Origin: Flavobacteriaceae bacterium | GTDB lineage: Bacteria; Bacteroidota; Bacteroidia; Flavobacteriales; Flavobacteriaceae | DNA: 64,000 nt | Assembly: GCA_003443635.1 (NCBI GenBank) | Contig: CP031964.1 | Coordinates: 124,001-188,000 of the forward strand | Direction of reading: 5' to 3' | Shown here: positions 18,087 through 27,149 of the stretch, in pieces | Layout: every line of letters starts with the position of its first letter | Numbering within the stretch: the first letter of the stretch is position 1 | Position numbers and translations under genes: made by a program | The notes under the pieces: model-generated | The model's input: only the letters and a program-made list of their open reading frames with translations | Told to the model about the DNA's origin: nothing | The model's database searches: none

Positions 18087-19229
18087 TTAAATATTACAAA
18101 TAACCTCAGCGGCACGTTTTAGCGTGTCGTCTGTTTTTGCAAAACAAAATCGTAGCACTTTATTATCAATATTTTTATCATTAAACACTGATAAGGGAAT
18201 AGATGCAATTCTATTTTCAAAGATTAAGCGTTTAGCATAATCTACATCATATTCTGTAGTAATATCAGAATAATCCAACACTTGAAAATAAGTGCCTTGA
18301 GTTTTAGTATATTTAAAACGAGAACTTTTAATCAGCTCTAAAAACAAATCTCTTTTTTCTTGATAAAATCCTGATAGTTCTTGATAATGATCTGGTGTTT
18401 GTAAATACTCTGCTAGTGCAATCTGAGTTGGATGATGCACACTAAACACATTAAATTGGTGTACCTTTCTAAATTCTTCCATTAATTCTTTTGGTGCACA
18501 GCAATAGCCAGCTTTCCATCCAGTATTATGAAATGTTTTTCCAAAAGAAGCAACTATAAATGCGCGTGATTTTAAATCAGGAAATAAGCACGCACTTTGG
18601 TGCTGCTTATTATCAAATATAATATGTTCGTAAACTTCATCACTTAATAAAATAATATTGGTTCCTTTAAGTAAACGTTCTAATTGAAGCATATCATTTT
18701 TGGAGAATAAAGTGCCGCTTGGATTTTGAGGTGTATTAATAATCACCATTTTAGTGCGGTTATTAATTTTTTGTTTCACTTCATCCCAATTAACCTGGTA
18801 TGCTGGTGTTTCTAATTGAATAGAAATTGTTTTTCCTCCATTAATCTCTATTGCAGGTTCGTAACAATCGTATGCAGGTTTAAAAATAATCACTTCATCA
18901 TCTTGTCTGATAAATGTTGAAATTATAGTGTAAATAGCTTGAGTAGCTCCAGATACTACAGTAATTTCGGAGTCTGGATTATACGTTGAGTTATATAATA
19001 CATCGAATTTACCTGCAATAGACTCACGTAATGCTATGCTCCCTGGCATTGGTGCATATTGATTATATCCTGAATGCATAGCCTTGGTGACCATATCAAT
19101 CAATTTTTGATCACTCTTAAAATTAGGAAACCCTTGAGCTAAATTAATCGCTTGGTATTCGTTTGCCAAAGCGCCCATAGTTGAAAATATATTAGTACCT
19201 ATATCAGGGAGTTTTGAAATATGATTCAT
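18087..19229 (-). CDS. PLP-dependent methionine-type aminotransferase
   Basis: A 380-residue fold-type I aminotransferase. The PLP lysine is in ASFGKTFHNTGWKAGYC, and INTPQNPSGTLF and LLSDEVYEHIIFD are the cofactor-holding Asn and Asp/Tyr segments. LRFCFAKTDDTL contains the carboxylate-binding Arg. The overall pattern (NLAQGFPNFKSD, GYNQYAPMPGSIALR) is that of the YbdL/kynurenine aminotransferase group, which prefers methionine. It could run the last step of methionine salvage, with omega-amidase (14570-15361) disposing of the product. It begins 16 nt after the MutS-like gene, so the two are cotranscribed. Confidence 0.9.
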   Translation of the reverse strand: MNHISKLPDIGTNIFSTMGALANEYQAINLAQGFPNFKSDQKLIDMVTKAMHSGYNQYAPMPGSIALRESIAGKFDVLYNSTYNPDSEITVVSGATQAIYTIISTFIRQDDEVIIFKPAYDCYEPAIEINGGKTISIQLETPAYQVNWDEVKQKINNRTKMVIINTPQNPSGTLFSKNDMLQLERLLKGTNIILLSDEVYEHIIFDNKQHQSACLFPDLKSRAFIVASFGKTFHNTGWKAGYCCAPKELMEEFRKVHQFNVFSVHHPTQIALAEYLQTPDHYQELSGFYQEKRDLFLELIKSSRFKYTKTQGTYFQVLDYSDITTEYDVDYAKRLIFENRIASIPLSVFNDKNIDNKVLRFCFAKTDDTLKRAAEVICNI

Positions 19230-19245
19230 AATTTTTTAATTAGCT

Positions 19246-21015
19246 TTAAACGATTTCCATCTTTTTTAATAAGAATGATGCATTCATATTCTGACAAATA
19301 CCTTGTTTTAATTTATAATCAAAATGTAATTCATCATTTACAATTTCTGCATCAAAATAATAGTTCTTTACTTCTTCTAAAGTTTCGGTAATTTCACATA
19401 AACTCAAATCATGCGTCGCGATAATTCCTGTGGCATTAGATCTCACTAACTTTTCAACAAATTTGCGAGAACCTATAGCTTTATCGGTACTATTTGTTCC
19501 CTTTAAAATTTCATCTAAAATGATAAAATAAGATTCTTTTTGTATTGCATCAACAATAAATTTAAGGCGTGTTAGCTCTGAAAAGAAATATGAGCTATCA
19601 TCTGTAAGCGAATCTGAAGTACGCATACTAGTAATCAATTTTACAGGCTTATATTCACTCTTGTCTGCACATACTGGCAATCCTGAGTTTGCCATTACAA
19701 TATGTAACGATATCGTTCTCAAAAATGTACTTTTCCCAGCCATATTAGCTCCTGTAACAATAAAAAACTGTTCCTTATTAATAGTAACGTCACTATCGAT
19801 ACGCTTGGTTTTATCTAATAAAGGGTGGCCAAGATTTATAGCCGAAATAATAGCACCTTGATTTTGTATCTCTGGGAATACAAATTCAGAATGGTTGAAT
19901 GTATAATTTCCTAAAGAATTATAAGCATCAAAAAAAGAGATCGCTTCAAACCAATCTGCAATTTTGTGTTTATATTGTTCTATCCAACGCTCAATACGAT
20001 AACTATTTTTAATATCTGTGAGTAAAAATCCATTTCCAAAAAAGATTACAAACAAATTATTACGATTATCAAGTGCATCTAACCCTCTAGAAAGTTCTTT
20101 AAATATTATAGATGCTTTCTTAGTTTCTGATTGAATTTGGTGTTGCTTTTTTAATAATATTTCAGAAGTAAACGTTTCGTTCTCAATTTGATCTAACAAT
20201 AATGCGTATTGTTTAAATGTGTCTTTTAACTTACTTGTGTTATTAGCTAACATTCCAATTTTCTTAAGATATCTCCCTGTAATTCCTGCGCCTAAAACAA
20301 ACCATAAGATCGCAAATATTGGTTTAATAATTTCAAAACTAATTAATAGAATAATAGCTGTAGATAACACACTAAATATTAGTGGAATCCATTTTATGCC
20401 TTTTGGTAAAAATATTTGATATTCTGACAACCAATTAATAATATGTTTTGTAGGAGTTTCAACATTTATTAAACTTGCAGTAGCTGAAAAGTATTGGCGC
20501 CATTTTGCTTTTGCTGATAATTCTTTTATAGCATTTTGTCTCTTTTCAATATCTAAAATGTTATTCGATGTTAGTATGTTAACCAGTTGCTGAGTGCCTT
20601 CGTTTACATTTGTTCTGTTTATAAATTGAAAAAAAGAACCTTTTCCAAATAGATCAATATCTAAACTATAAAAATGATTTGGATCTTGAAATTCTAATCC
20701 TTGATCTCTATGATGAAAATTGCCAGAAGCTATTTTAATTTCTTCTTCGTTTAAAGCTACCAATGCTTTATTTAAATCTCTGCTTGCTTTTATATTGGTG
20801 TATTTTAAGAGTAAAAACAAAAAATAAGAAATCCCAATTACACCAATACAAATCGCAACTTGCCATTGGCTAAAGAAAAAATAAATACCAAAGCATGTTA
20901 GAAGAAAAACAACAAGCCGATATGTACTTAATAATATGAGTTTTTTATTAAGGTTTTTAACTTCTGAGGTATAATGTTTTACTTGCTTTTTATAAAATAT
21001 AGTTGGGTTCTCCAT
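19246..21015 (-). CDS. Membrane-anchored MutS-family ATPase
   Basis: A 589-residue protein with the MutS C-terminal ATPase. The Walker A is VTGANMAGKSTFLRTI (about residues 415-430), Walker B is FIILDEILKGTNSTDK, and ATHDLSLCEI is the switch His. It lacks the mismatch-binding (Phe-x-Glu) domain I and any SMR nuclease domain. Instead the N-terminus has two hydrophobic hairpins (about residues 30-72 and 205-240) predicting four membrane spans. The central part resembles the MutS clamp/lever. The start is ATG 21013-21015; a TTG two codons earlier is not needed. It belongs to the poorly studied non-MMR MutS homologues. It is the first gene of a pair with the aminotransferase. Confidence 0.88.
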   Translation of the reverse strand: MENPTIFYKKQVKHYTSEVKNLNKKLILLSTYRLVVFLLTCFGIYFFFSQWQVAICIGVIGISYFLFLLLKYTNIKASRDLNKALVALNEEEIKIASGNFHHRDQGLEFQDPNHFYSLDIDLFGKGSFFQFINRTNVNEGTQQLVNILTSNNILDIEKRQNAIKELSAKAKWRQYFSATASLINVETPTKHIINWLSEYQIFLPKGIKWIPLIFSVLSTAIILLISFEIIKPIFAILWFVLGAGITGRYLKKIGMLANNTSKLKDTFKQYALLLDQIENETFTSEILLKKQHQIQSETKKASIIFKELSRGLDALDNRNNLFVIFFGNGFLLTDIKNSYRIERWIEQYKHKIADWFEAISFFDAYNSLGNYTFNHSEFVFPEIQNQGAIISAINLGHPLLDKTKRIDSDVTINKEQFFIVTGANMAGKSTFLRTISLHIVMANSGLPVCADKSEYKPVKLITSMRTSDSLTDDSSYFFSELTRLKFIVDAIQKESYFIILDEILKGTNSTDKAIGSRKFVEKLVRSNATGIIATHDLSLCEITETLEEVKNYYFDAEIVNDELHFDYKLKQGICQNMNASFLLKKMEIV

Positions 21016-21043
21016 TAACAATTAAATAAGGTATAAAGAAACA

Positions 21044-21074
21044 AAAAATCTCAAGGAGAGTCCTTGAGATTTTT
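21044..21074 (-). terminator. Terminator after the M28 peptidase gene
   Basis: A 14-bp perfect stem (21044-21057 with 21061-21074) and a 3-nt loop, ending in a T-run on the minus strand. It separates the peptidase gene from the MutS-like gene. Confidence 0.85.
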
Positions 21075-21096
21075 ATTTTATTAACTATTGAGATTA

Positions 21097-22050
21097 CTAT
21101 AATCCTTTCTGGTCAATTTCAGAAAATATAGAAATAATAATACTTACCGTGTTTTTATAAAATTTTGGTGTGATATTTTCGAATTCATCAGATGGGTTAT
21201 GGTACCCTGGGTGATCTTCATCTCCAAAATATAAAAATGGAATATTAGCATTATGGAAAGGTCCATGATCTGAAGCTTGCGTCCAATCTTGTTTGCCATC
21301 GGTTCCATCATGCCCTTGTAACAGTTTTGTAGTAGTCGGATTTTTAAAGTTCTCTAAAATCTTTTTCAAACTTTCATTATATATTGCGCCAACTGCATAG
21401 ATTTCGTTTTTCTTACTACGGCTAATCATATCCATATTAACATTGGCAACTATATTACTATTCTTCATTTTATCTACAAAATAGCGAGCACCTTGCAAGC
21501 CCAATTCTTCAGCGTCAAATGCGGCCAATACTATCGAGTGTTTTGGTGGGTTTTTAGTTAAATATTCTGCAAAGCTAAATAACGCTGCTACTCCTGAAGC
21601 ATCATCGTCAGCGCCATTATATATTTCTCCATTATTGCCAAGTCCTAAATGGTCGTAATGAGCACTTACTACAATATATTCGTCAGGGTTTTCAGTTCCT
21701 TTAAAACTAGCTAATACATTAACCGCATCATAAGTTTTTCCTCTTGCTTCAAAATTAAATTTATGTTCGTATTTTCCACCAAAAGCTTGAACATTGAGTT
21801 TTTTAAATTCTTCAATAATGTAAGCTCTTGCCATTGCATTTCCTTTCTCTCCAGTTCGGCGTCCTTCAAATTTATCTGATGATATTATTTTTAAGCGTTC
21901 AAGAAGTTGCTCATCATCAAAAAGATATGTTATTTCTTCACTAGTTTGACTTGAAATCTTTTCTTCTGTTTCATTTTTAGAAGATTGTTGTCCACAACTA
22001 TAGAAGGACAAGAATAAGATTAAGGATAAAATTGAAATGTGTTTATTCAT
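21097..22050 (-). CDS. M28 family metallopeptidase lipoprotein
   Basis: A 317-residue lipoprotein: lipobox SFYSC, then a Ser/Glu-rich linker. The M28 di-zinc aminopeptidase domain has all ligands visible: SAHYDHLG (His), NGADDDASG (bridging Asp), DAEELGLQG (catalytic Glu and ligand Glu), NMDMISR (Asp), and PGYHNPSDEF (His). It probably removes N-terminal residues from peptides at the cell envelope. It has a terminator on each side, so it is a single-gene unit. Confidence 0.93.
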   Translation of the reverse strand: MNKHISILSLILFLSFYSCGQQSSKNETEEKISSQTSEEITYLFDDEQLLERLKIISSDKFEGRRTGEKGNAMARAYIIEEFKKLNVQAFGGKYEHKFNFEARGKTYDAVNVLASFKGTENPDEYIVVSAHYDHLGLGNNGEIYNGADDDASGVAALFSFAEYLTKNPPKHSIVLAAFDAEELGLQGARYFVDKMKNSNIVANVNMDMISRSKKNEIYAVGAIYNESLKKILENFKNPTTTKLLQGHDGTDGKQDWTQASDHGPFHNANIPFLYFGDEDHPGYHNPSDEFENITPKFYKNTVSIIISIFSEIDQKGL

Positions 22051-22083
22051 TAATGTTGGTTTTTAAAGCGCCTAATATATAAA

Positions 22084-22119
22084 AACAAAGCCCTCAAAAA
22101 TTATTTTGAAGGCTTTGTT
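22084..22119 (-). terminator. Terminator after sdhB
   Basis: A 16-bp stem (22084-22099 with 22104-22119) with one non-Watson-Crick position. On the minus strand that position is a G-U pair, showing the structure is meant for the leftward transcript of sdhCAB. Confidence 0.8.
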
Positions 22120-22158
22120 CGATGAAATGTTTTAATTATACGCTTATAAAATAATTTT

Positions 22159-22902
22159 CTATTTAAAAGTAGCTTTCATCAATTCTCTATTCATTCGAGC
22201 AATGTTTTCTAATGAAATTCCTTTAGGACACTCAATCTCACAAGCCCCTGTATTTGTACAATTTCCAAAACCTTCTAAATCCATTTGAGCTACCATATTT
22301 TTAACACGGTCTGCTGCTTCTACCTGACCTTGAGGCAATAATGCATATTGTGATACTTTGGCACCTACAAAAAGCATTGCTGATGAGTTTTTACATGTAG
22401 CTACACATGCACCACAACCAATACAGGTTGCTGCATCCATAGCTTCGTCTGCAGCGTGTTTTGAAATAGGAATTGCATTTGCATCTTGTGTATTACCAGA
22501 AGTATTAACAGAAATATATCCTCCAGCTTGTTGGATACGTTCAAAAGATGATCGATCTACTACTAAATCTTTTATTACTGGAAATGCTGCTGCTCTAAAT
22601 GGTTCAATAGTAATTGTATCTCCATCTTTAAACATACGCATATGCAACTGGCAAGTGGTAACACCTCTATCTGGACCATGTGCTTCTCCGTTAATATACA
22701 TAGAGCACATTCCGCAAATTCCTTCACGACAGTCATGATCAAATGCTACAGGTTCTTCACCTGTATTAATAAGTTGTTCATTTAAAACATCCATCATTTC
22801 TAAAAAAGACATATGTTCTGAAATATCTGTCACCTTATAATCAACCATTCGGCCTTTTGAACTCTCGTCTTTTTGTCTCCAAACTTTTAATGTAAGATTC
22901 AT
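22159..22902 (-). CDS. sdhB: Succinate dehydrogenase/fumarate reductase iron-sulfur subunit
   Basis: A 247-residue subunit. The [2Fe-2S] ligands are in [20 protein letters not shown] with C downstream (TTCQLH). The C-terminal domain holds [13 protein letters not shown] ([4Fe-4S]) and [15 protein letters not shown] ([3Fe-4S]/[4Fe-4S] ligands). It passes electrons from SdhA to the membrane cytochrome in the TCA cycle. The arrangement (single cytochrome subunit, no sdhD) is the B-type of Bacteroidetes, related to B. subtilis Sdh and W. succinogenes Frd. It is the last gene of sdhCAB, 10 nt after sdhA. Confidence 0.96.
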   Translation of the reverse strand: MNLTLKVWRQKDESSKGRMVDYKVTDISEHMSFLEMMDVLNEQLINTGEEPVAFDHDCREGICGMCSMYINGEAHGPDRGVTTCQLHMRMFKDGDTITIEPFRAAAFPVIKDLVVDRSSFERIQQAGGYISVNTSGNTQDANAIPISKHAADEAMDAATCIGCGACVATCKNSSAMLFVGAKVSQYALLPQGQVEAADRVKNMVAQMDLEGFGNCTNTGACEIECPKGISLENIARMNRELMKATFK

Positions 22903-22912
22903 AATGTCTTTA

Positions 22913-24925
22913 TTATTTGTATGAACGTTGTTTTAGTTCGATATCATTAAATTCTAATTCTTCTTTATGTAAAACGGCATCGGCAGGTTCTCCTTTATAT
23001 TCCCAAGCCGATACAAAAGCAAAGTCTTTATCATTACGTTTTGCTTCACCTTTTTGTTCTCCATCTAACTCTACAGATTCTTCTCTAAAGTGTCCTCCAC
23101 AAGATTCGTTACGTTCTAGTGCATCTTTAGCAAATAACTCACCTAACTCTAAGAAATCTGCAACACGTCCTGCTTTTTCTAATTCAGGATTCATTTCATC
23201 TGCATTTCCAGGAACTGTTACATTTTTCCAAAAATCTTCACGCAATTCTTTAATTTCAGACATTGCTTCTTTTAATCCTTTCTCATTACGAGACATTCCA
23301 CATTTCTCCCACATAATTTTTCCTAATTTCTTGTGGTAATAATCTACTGAATGCTCTCCTTTATTATTTATAAAGAAATCAATTCGACTTTTAACTTCAT
23401 TTTCAGCTTCATCAAATTCTTTTGTATCTGTTGGTATTTTACCTGTACGAATATCCCCTGATAAATAATCTCCAATTGTATAAGGTAATACAAAATAACC
23501 ATCGGCTAAACCTTGCATTAATGCAGAAGCACCTAAACGATTTGCACCATGATCAGAGAAATTAGCTTCTCCAATACAGTATAAACCATCTACTGTTGTC
23601 ATTAAATTATAATCAACCCAAACACCTCCCATTGTATAGTGTGTTGCAGGGTAGATCATCATTGGTGTCTTATAAGGGTTTTGATCTACAATTTTTTCGT
23701 ACATCTGAAACAAGTTACCATACTTTTCTTCTACGATAGCTTGACCTAATTCGTATATTTTTGCTTCAGAAGGGTTATCAATTCCATGAATTTTTGCCTG
23801 TTCTCTACCATAACGTTCTATTGCAGATTTAAAATCTAAATATACCGCTTCTCCAGTAGCATTCACACCGTAACCTGCGTCACAACGCTCTTTCGCTGCT
23901 CTTGATGCTACATCTCGAGGCACTAAATTACCAAATGCAGGATAACGACGCTCTAAGTAATAATCTCTTTCATCTTCAGATAAATCGGTTGGTTTCTTAC
24001 GTCCTTCTCTAATCGCCTTCACATCATCCATATTTTTAGGCACCCAAATACGACCATCATTACGCAATGATTCAGACATTAGCGTTAATTTAGATTGATA
24101 ATCTCCCGAACGTGGAATACATGTCGGATGAATTTGAGTATAACATGGGTTTGCAAAATATGCTCCTTTTTTATGAATTTTCCATGCTGCTGTCGCATTA
24201 GATCCCATTGCGTTAGTTGACAAGAAATATACATTCCCATAACCTCCAGATGCAATCACTACTGCATGAGCAGAATGACGTTCAATTTCTCCTGTAATTA
24301 AATTACGAGCAATAATACCACGTGCTTTTCCATCTACTTTTACAACATCTAGCATTTCGTGACGGTTAAACATTTCAATTTTACCACGTGCTATCTGACG
24401 ATTCATTGCTGAGTATGCGCCAAGTAATAATTGCTGTCCTGTTTGTCCTTTAGCATAAAATGTACGCGATACCAGTACACCACCAAACGAACGGTTATCT
24501 AACAACCCTCCATAATCACGTGCAAAAGGAACTCCTTGAGCTACACATTGATCAATAATATTTGCAGATACTTCAGCTAAACGATATACGTTTGCTTCAC
24601 GAGAACGATAGTCTCCTCCTTTTACAGTATCGTAAAATAAACGATATGTTGAATCGCCATCACCCTGGTAGTTTTTTGCTGCATTAATTCCTCCTTGTGC
24701 AGCAATAGAGTGTGCTCGCCTTGGAGAATCTTGATAAGCAAATGCTTTTACATTATATCCTAATTCTGCTAAAGTTGCACAGGCAGAACCTCCTGCCAAC
24801 CCAGTACCTACAACAATAATATCTATATTACGCTTGTTTGCTGGGTTTACTAAATCTATATGATTTTTATAATCTGTCCATTTATCTTTAATTGGACCTT
24901 TTGGTACTTTTGAATTTAAAGCCAT
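22913..24925 (-). CDS. sdhA: Succinate dehydrogenase/fumarate reductase flavoprotein subunit
   Basis: A 670-residue flavoprotein. The FAD dinucleotide fold is [21 protein letters not shown], the covalent FAD histidine lies in [14 protein letters not shown], and the substrate-binding segments include [12 protein letters not shown] and [20 protein letters not shown]. It oxidises succinate to fumarate. I place the start at ATG 24923-24925; a longer reading frame of 14 residues would overlap the end of sdhC and adds nothing homologous. It is the middle gene of sdhCAB. Confidence 0.96.
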   Translation of the reverse strand: MALNSKVPKGPIKDKWTDYKNHIDLVNPANKRNIDIIVVGTGLAGGSACATLAELGYNVKAFAYQDSPRRAHSIAAQGGINAAKNYQGDGDSTYRLFYDTVKGGDYRSREANVYRLAEVSANIIDQCVAQGVPFARDYGGLLDNRSFGGVLVSRTFYAKGQTGQQLLLGAYSAMNRQIARGKIEMFNRHEMLDVVKVDGKARGIIARNLITGEIERHSAHAVVIASGGYGNVYFLSTNAMGSNATAAWKIHKKGAYFANPCYTQIHPTCIPRSGDYQSKLTLMSESLRNDGRIWVPKNMDDVKAIREGRKKPTDLSEDERDYYLERRYPAFGNLVPRDVASRAAKERCDAGYGVNATGEAVYLDFKSAIERYGREQAKIHGIDNPSEAKIYELGQAIVEEKYGNLFQMYEKIVDQNPYKTPMMIYPATHYTMGGVWVDYNLMTTVDGLYCIGEANFSDHGANRLGASALMQGLADGYFVLPYTIGDYLSGDIRTGKIPTDTKEFDEAENEVKSRIDFFINNKGEHSVDYYHKKLGKIMWEKCGMSRNEKGLKEAMSEIKELREDFWKNVTVPGNADEMNPELEKAGRVADFLELGELFAKDALERNESCGGHFREESVELDGEQKGEAKRNDKDFAFVSAWEYKGEPADAVLHKEELEFNDIELKQRSYK

Positions 24926-24938
24926 ACTTATAGTAAGA

Positions 24939-25610
24939 TTAATGGTTAAGGTGATGATATAATGCAATAAAAATAAATCCTAAAGGAATAATTATAGAAT
25001 ATGCCCTACCTATTTGTTGCATTCTTTTTTTACGTCCTGCTGTAGCCCCCATAGATTGGAATGCAGAAGTAAATCCGTGTAATAAATGTAGCATTAATAA
25101 GATAAAAGCAACTACATAAGCTCCTACCCTAAGCGGGCTTTCAAATTTATGATGTAATTCCTCATAATATCTAAATTCTCCATTATGTAATCCAGATAAA
25201 TCACCTAGTATATATTTTGTATTAATTTCTGGGATCCAGAAATCGATAAAGTGCAGTATTAAAAATGCCAAAATCATTAATCCGCTCCAGATCATATTTC
25301 TAGACATCCAACTTGAGTTTGCAGCGCCATTATTTTTTACATAACTAACACCTAATGCTTTTCTGTTTTTAAGCTCTAAAATGGTGCCCATTACAAAATG
25401 GAATACAATTGCAAAAATTAATACAGGTTGTAAGGCAAATTGTACTACAGGATTAGTGCCCATAAAATGTGATATTTCGTTAAAAACATCCGGGCTAAAA
25501 ACTGATAAAATATTAATTGCAAAGTGTTGAAGTAAGAAAAACATCAGGAAAAAAGCAGAAAGCGCCATTGCTATCTTTCTTCCTATCGAAGATTTAAAAA
25601 ATCCGCTCAT
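24939..25610 (-). CDS. sdhC: Succinate dehydrogenase cytochrome b subunit
   Basis: A 223-residue five-helix membrane anchor. It begins [30 protein letters not shown], and the haem-ligand histidines lie in helices around [28 protein letters not shown] and [16 protein letters not shown]. This is the B-type diheme cytochrome b558 fused as one chain. It hands electrons to menaquinone. It is the first gene of the operon, with a Bacteroidetes promoter at 25644-25674. Confidence 0.95.
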   Translation of the reverse strand: MSGFFKSSIGRKIAMALSAFFLMFFLLQHFAINILSVFSPDVFNEISHFMGTNPVVQFALQPVLIFAIVFHFVMGTILELKNRKALGVSYVKNNGAANSSWMSRNMIWSGLMILAFLILHFIDFWIPEINTKYILGDLSGLHNGEFRYYEELHHKFESPLRVGAYVVAFILLMLHLLHGFTSAFQSMGATAGRKKRMQQIGRAYSIIIPLGFIFIALYHHLNH

Positions 25611-25643
25611 TTATTTTGAAGTTAGTTAAAAGAATGAATTAAA

Positions 25644-25674
25644 CAAAAGTACTCTACTTTATTATTTTAAGCAA
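25644..25674 (-). promoter_or_regulatory. Promoter of sdhCAB
   Basis: On the minus strand TTG (25672-25674), a 20-nt spacer and TACTTTTG (25644-25651) match the Bacteroidetes -33/-7 pattern, about 35 nt before the sdhC start. Confidence 0.65.
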
Positions 25675-25781
25675 CTGTAAAGCTTAAAATGTAATTATTT
25701 AGAATGCTCCTGAATAAGAAGTCGTTTTTAAACTTTAAATCTTTCAGATACTCTCCTCAATTTAAACTATGCTTTGTATTT

Positions 25782-27017
25782 TTAAAATCCAAACCTCGGA
25801 TTAACTATAGTATTGTATATGGATCCAAATGTATAACTAAACCCAACACTTACAAAGTAATCAAATCCTGACTGTAATTGCTGTTGCTGTAGTAAAAGTT
25901 CTTCTAAAGTTACATCTCCAGCAGCTAAGTTTATTAAATTACGCGTAATACTATAACTCCCACCAACATTAAAATTAAATCCTTTAAAAAGACGCACACT
26001 TGCATTTAATCTAAAAGATAATTCGTTTAAAGTAAGGTCCTGTAAAAATTGTTCGAAAGAAGCTTCTCCTGAAATATTTCCCCATTTCTGATTTACACTT
26101 GCTCCAAGGGAAATTTCATGTTCCCATAAATATTCGGATGTTTCTCCAAAAACAGTCAATTCTTCATAATCATTAAATCTAATTCCATTTCTATACGATA
26201 AGGTTAACTGTTTTTTGGCTGATTCTGAGTACTTAAAGAAATTATATTCTATAGCAGGTCTAAAATTCCATGATAAATCAATATTAGAAAATGTAGAGGC
26301 TCTTACATTTGCAAATGCACCTATAGACCAATGTTGACTTATGCTTATAGCATCATTAATTCCAAAAAACTTAGAGTTGTTTGTATTTATAATATCTTCT
26401 CCATCAAAAGTAAAAACAGATCTGTTTTCATTAAAGCTTGCTCGAATAAATAACTTATTTTTTTCGGTCACTCGTCTTGCTGAGACATTTAAATTTACAT
26501 TACTTGATCTGTTGGTTTCTTGCCCATTAAAAAATCCATTAGCACCAAGTCTAAACACCCAATAGTTCCATGGATCATCAACTTCTTCTTTCTCTTCTTC
26601 GGTGTTAACTTCATTCTTAACATTAATAGTAACATCTTCAATTTTTCCAGCTTTAACCCAGTATCGTACAAGTCCTAATTTTATATACCTTAGCGTTAAA
26701 TTTCTAATCTCATCATTGGTCATTGTAGCATCGGTATTAAAGCTCAATTGATCTTTAAGGTCCGTAAAAGTTTCTTTACCTATAAAATCAATAACAAATT
26801 CAGTACCACCGCTACCATTACGTTGTGTAGTAAAAAATAAATGAACTTGAGCTAAATTTTGATCTCTAACAAACTGAACGTTACCTAGGTTTTGCCTCAA
26901 GTATTCGTTGTCGCATCGATCGCAATCTATAAATATTCGTAAATCTCCTGTATTCTCTTGTGAAAATGCATTAAACGAAATACATAGTATAAAAAAAGCA
27001 AAGACATACTTTGTCAT
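25782..27017 (-). CDS. Secreted protein with C-terminal outer-membrane barrel
   Basis: A 411-residue protein with signal peptide (ending NAFSQ). Residues about 25-150 hold a small domain with CDRCDNEYLRQNLGNVQFVRDQ (a CxxC-like pair) and a TolB-like GLVRYWVKAGKI segment. From about residue 165 on, alternating aromatic strands (WSIGAFANVRASTFSNIDLSWNF, RLFKGFNFNVGGSYSITRN) and a terminal VNPRFGF indicate an outer-membrane barrel. It is a recognisable Flavobacteriaceae family type with no known function. It stands alone; the sdh promoter lies upstream of sdhC in the other direction from its end. Confidence 0.75.
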   Translation of the reverse strand: MTKYVFAFFILCISFNAFSQENTGDLRIFIDCDRCDNEYLRQNLGNVQFVRDQNLAQVHLFFTTQRNGSGGTEFVIDFIGKETFTDLKDQLSFNTDATMTNDEIRNLTLRYIKLGLVRYWVKAGKIEDVTINVKNEVNTEEEKEEVDDPWNYWVFRLGANGFFNGQETNRSSNVNLNVSARRVTEKNKLFIRASFNENRSVFTFDGEDIINTNNSKFFGINDAISISQHWSIGAFANVRASTFSNIDLSWNFRPAIEYNFFKYSESAKKQLTLSYRNGIRFNDYEELTVFGETSEYLWEHEISLGASVNQKWGNISGEASFEQFLQDLTLNELSFRLNASVRLFKGFNFNVGGSYSITRNLINLAAGDVTLEELLLQQQQLQSGFDYFVSVGFSYTFGSIYNTIVNPRFGF

Positions 27018-27149
27018 AATTAAGTCGTTTTTTGATATGATAAGATGAAGCTAATCTAGCCTATAGGCAAACGACTTATTTACAGATTTAGTTTAATTTA
27101 ACAGAAAGCACTTCTATTTATATTAATTCTAAAGAATGTAATCTTAGGC

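Noticed and set aside
22118..22129. A 12-bp match on the minus strand to part of the two-block promoter (CATTTCATCGAA)
   Set aside because: The second block and the -33 TTG at the fixed distance are missing, and the site overlaps the sdhB terminator, so it is probably chance.
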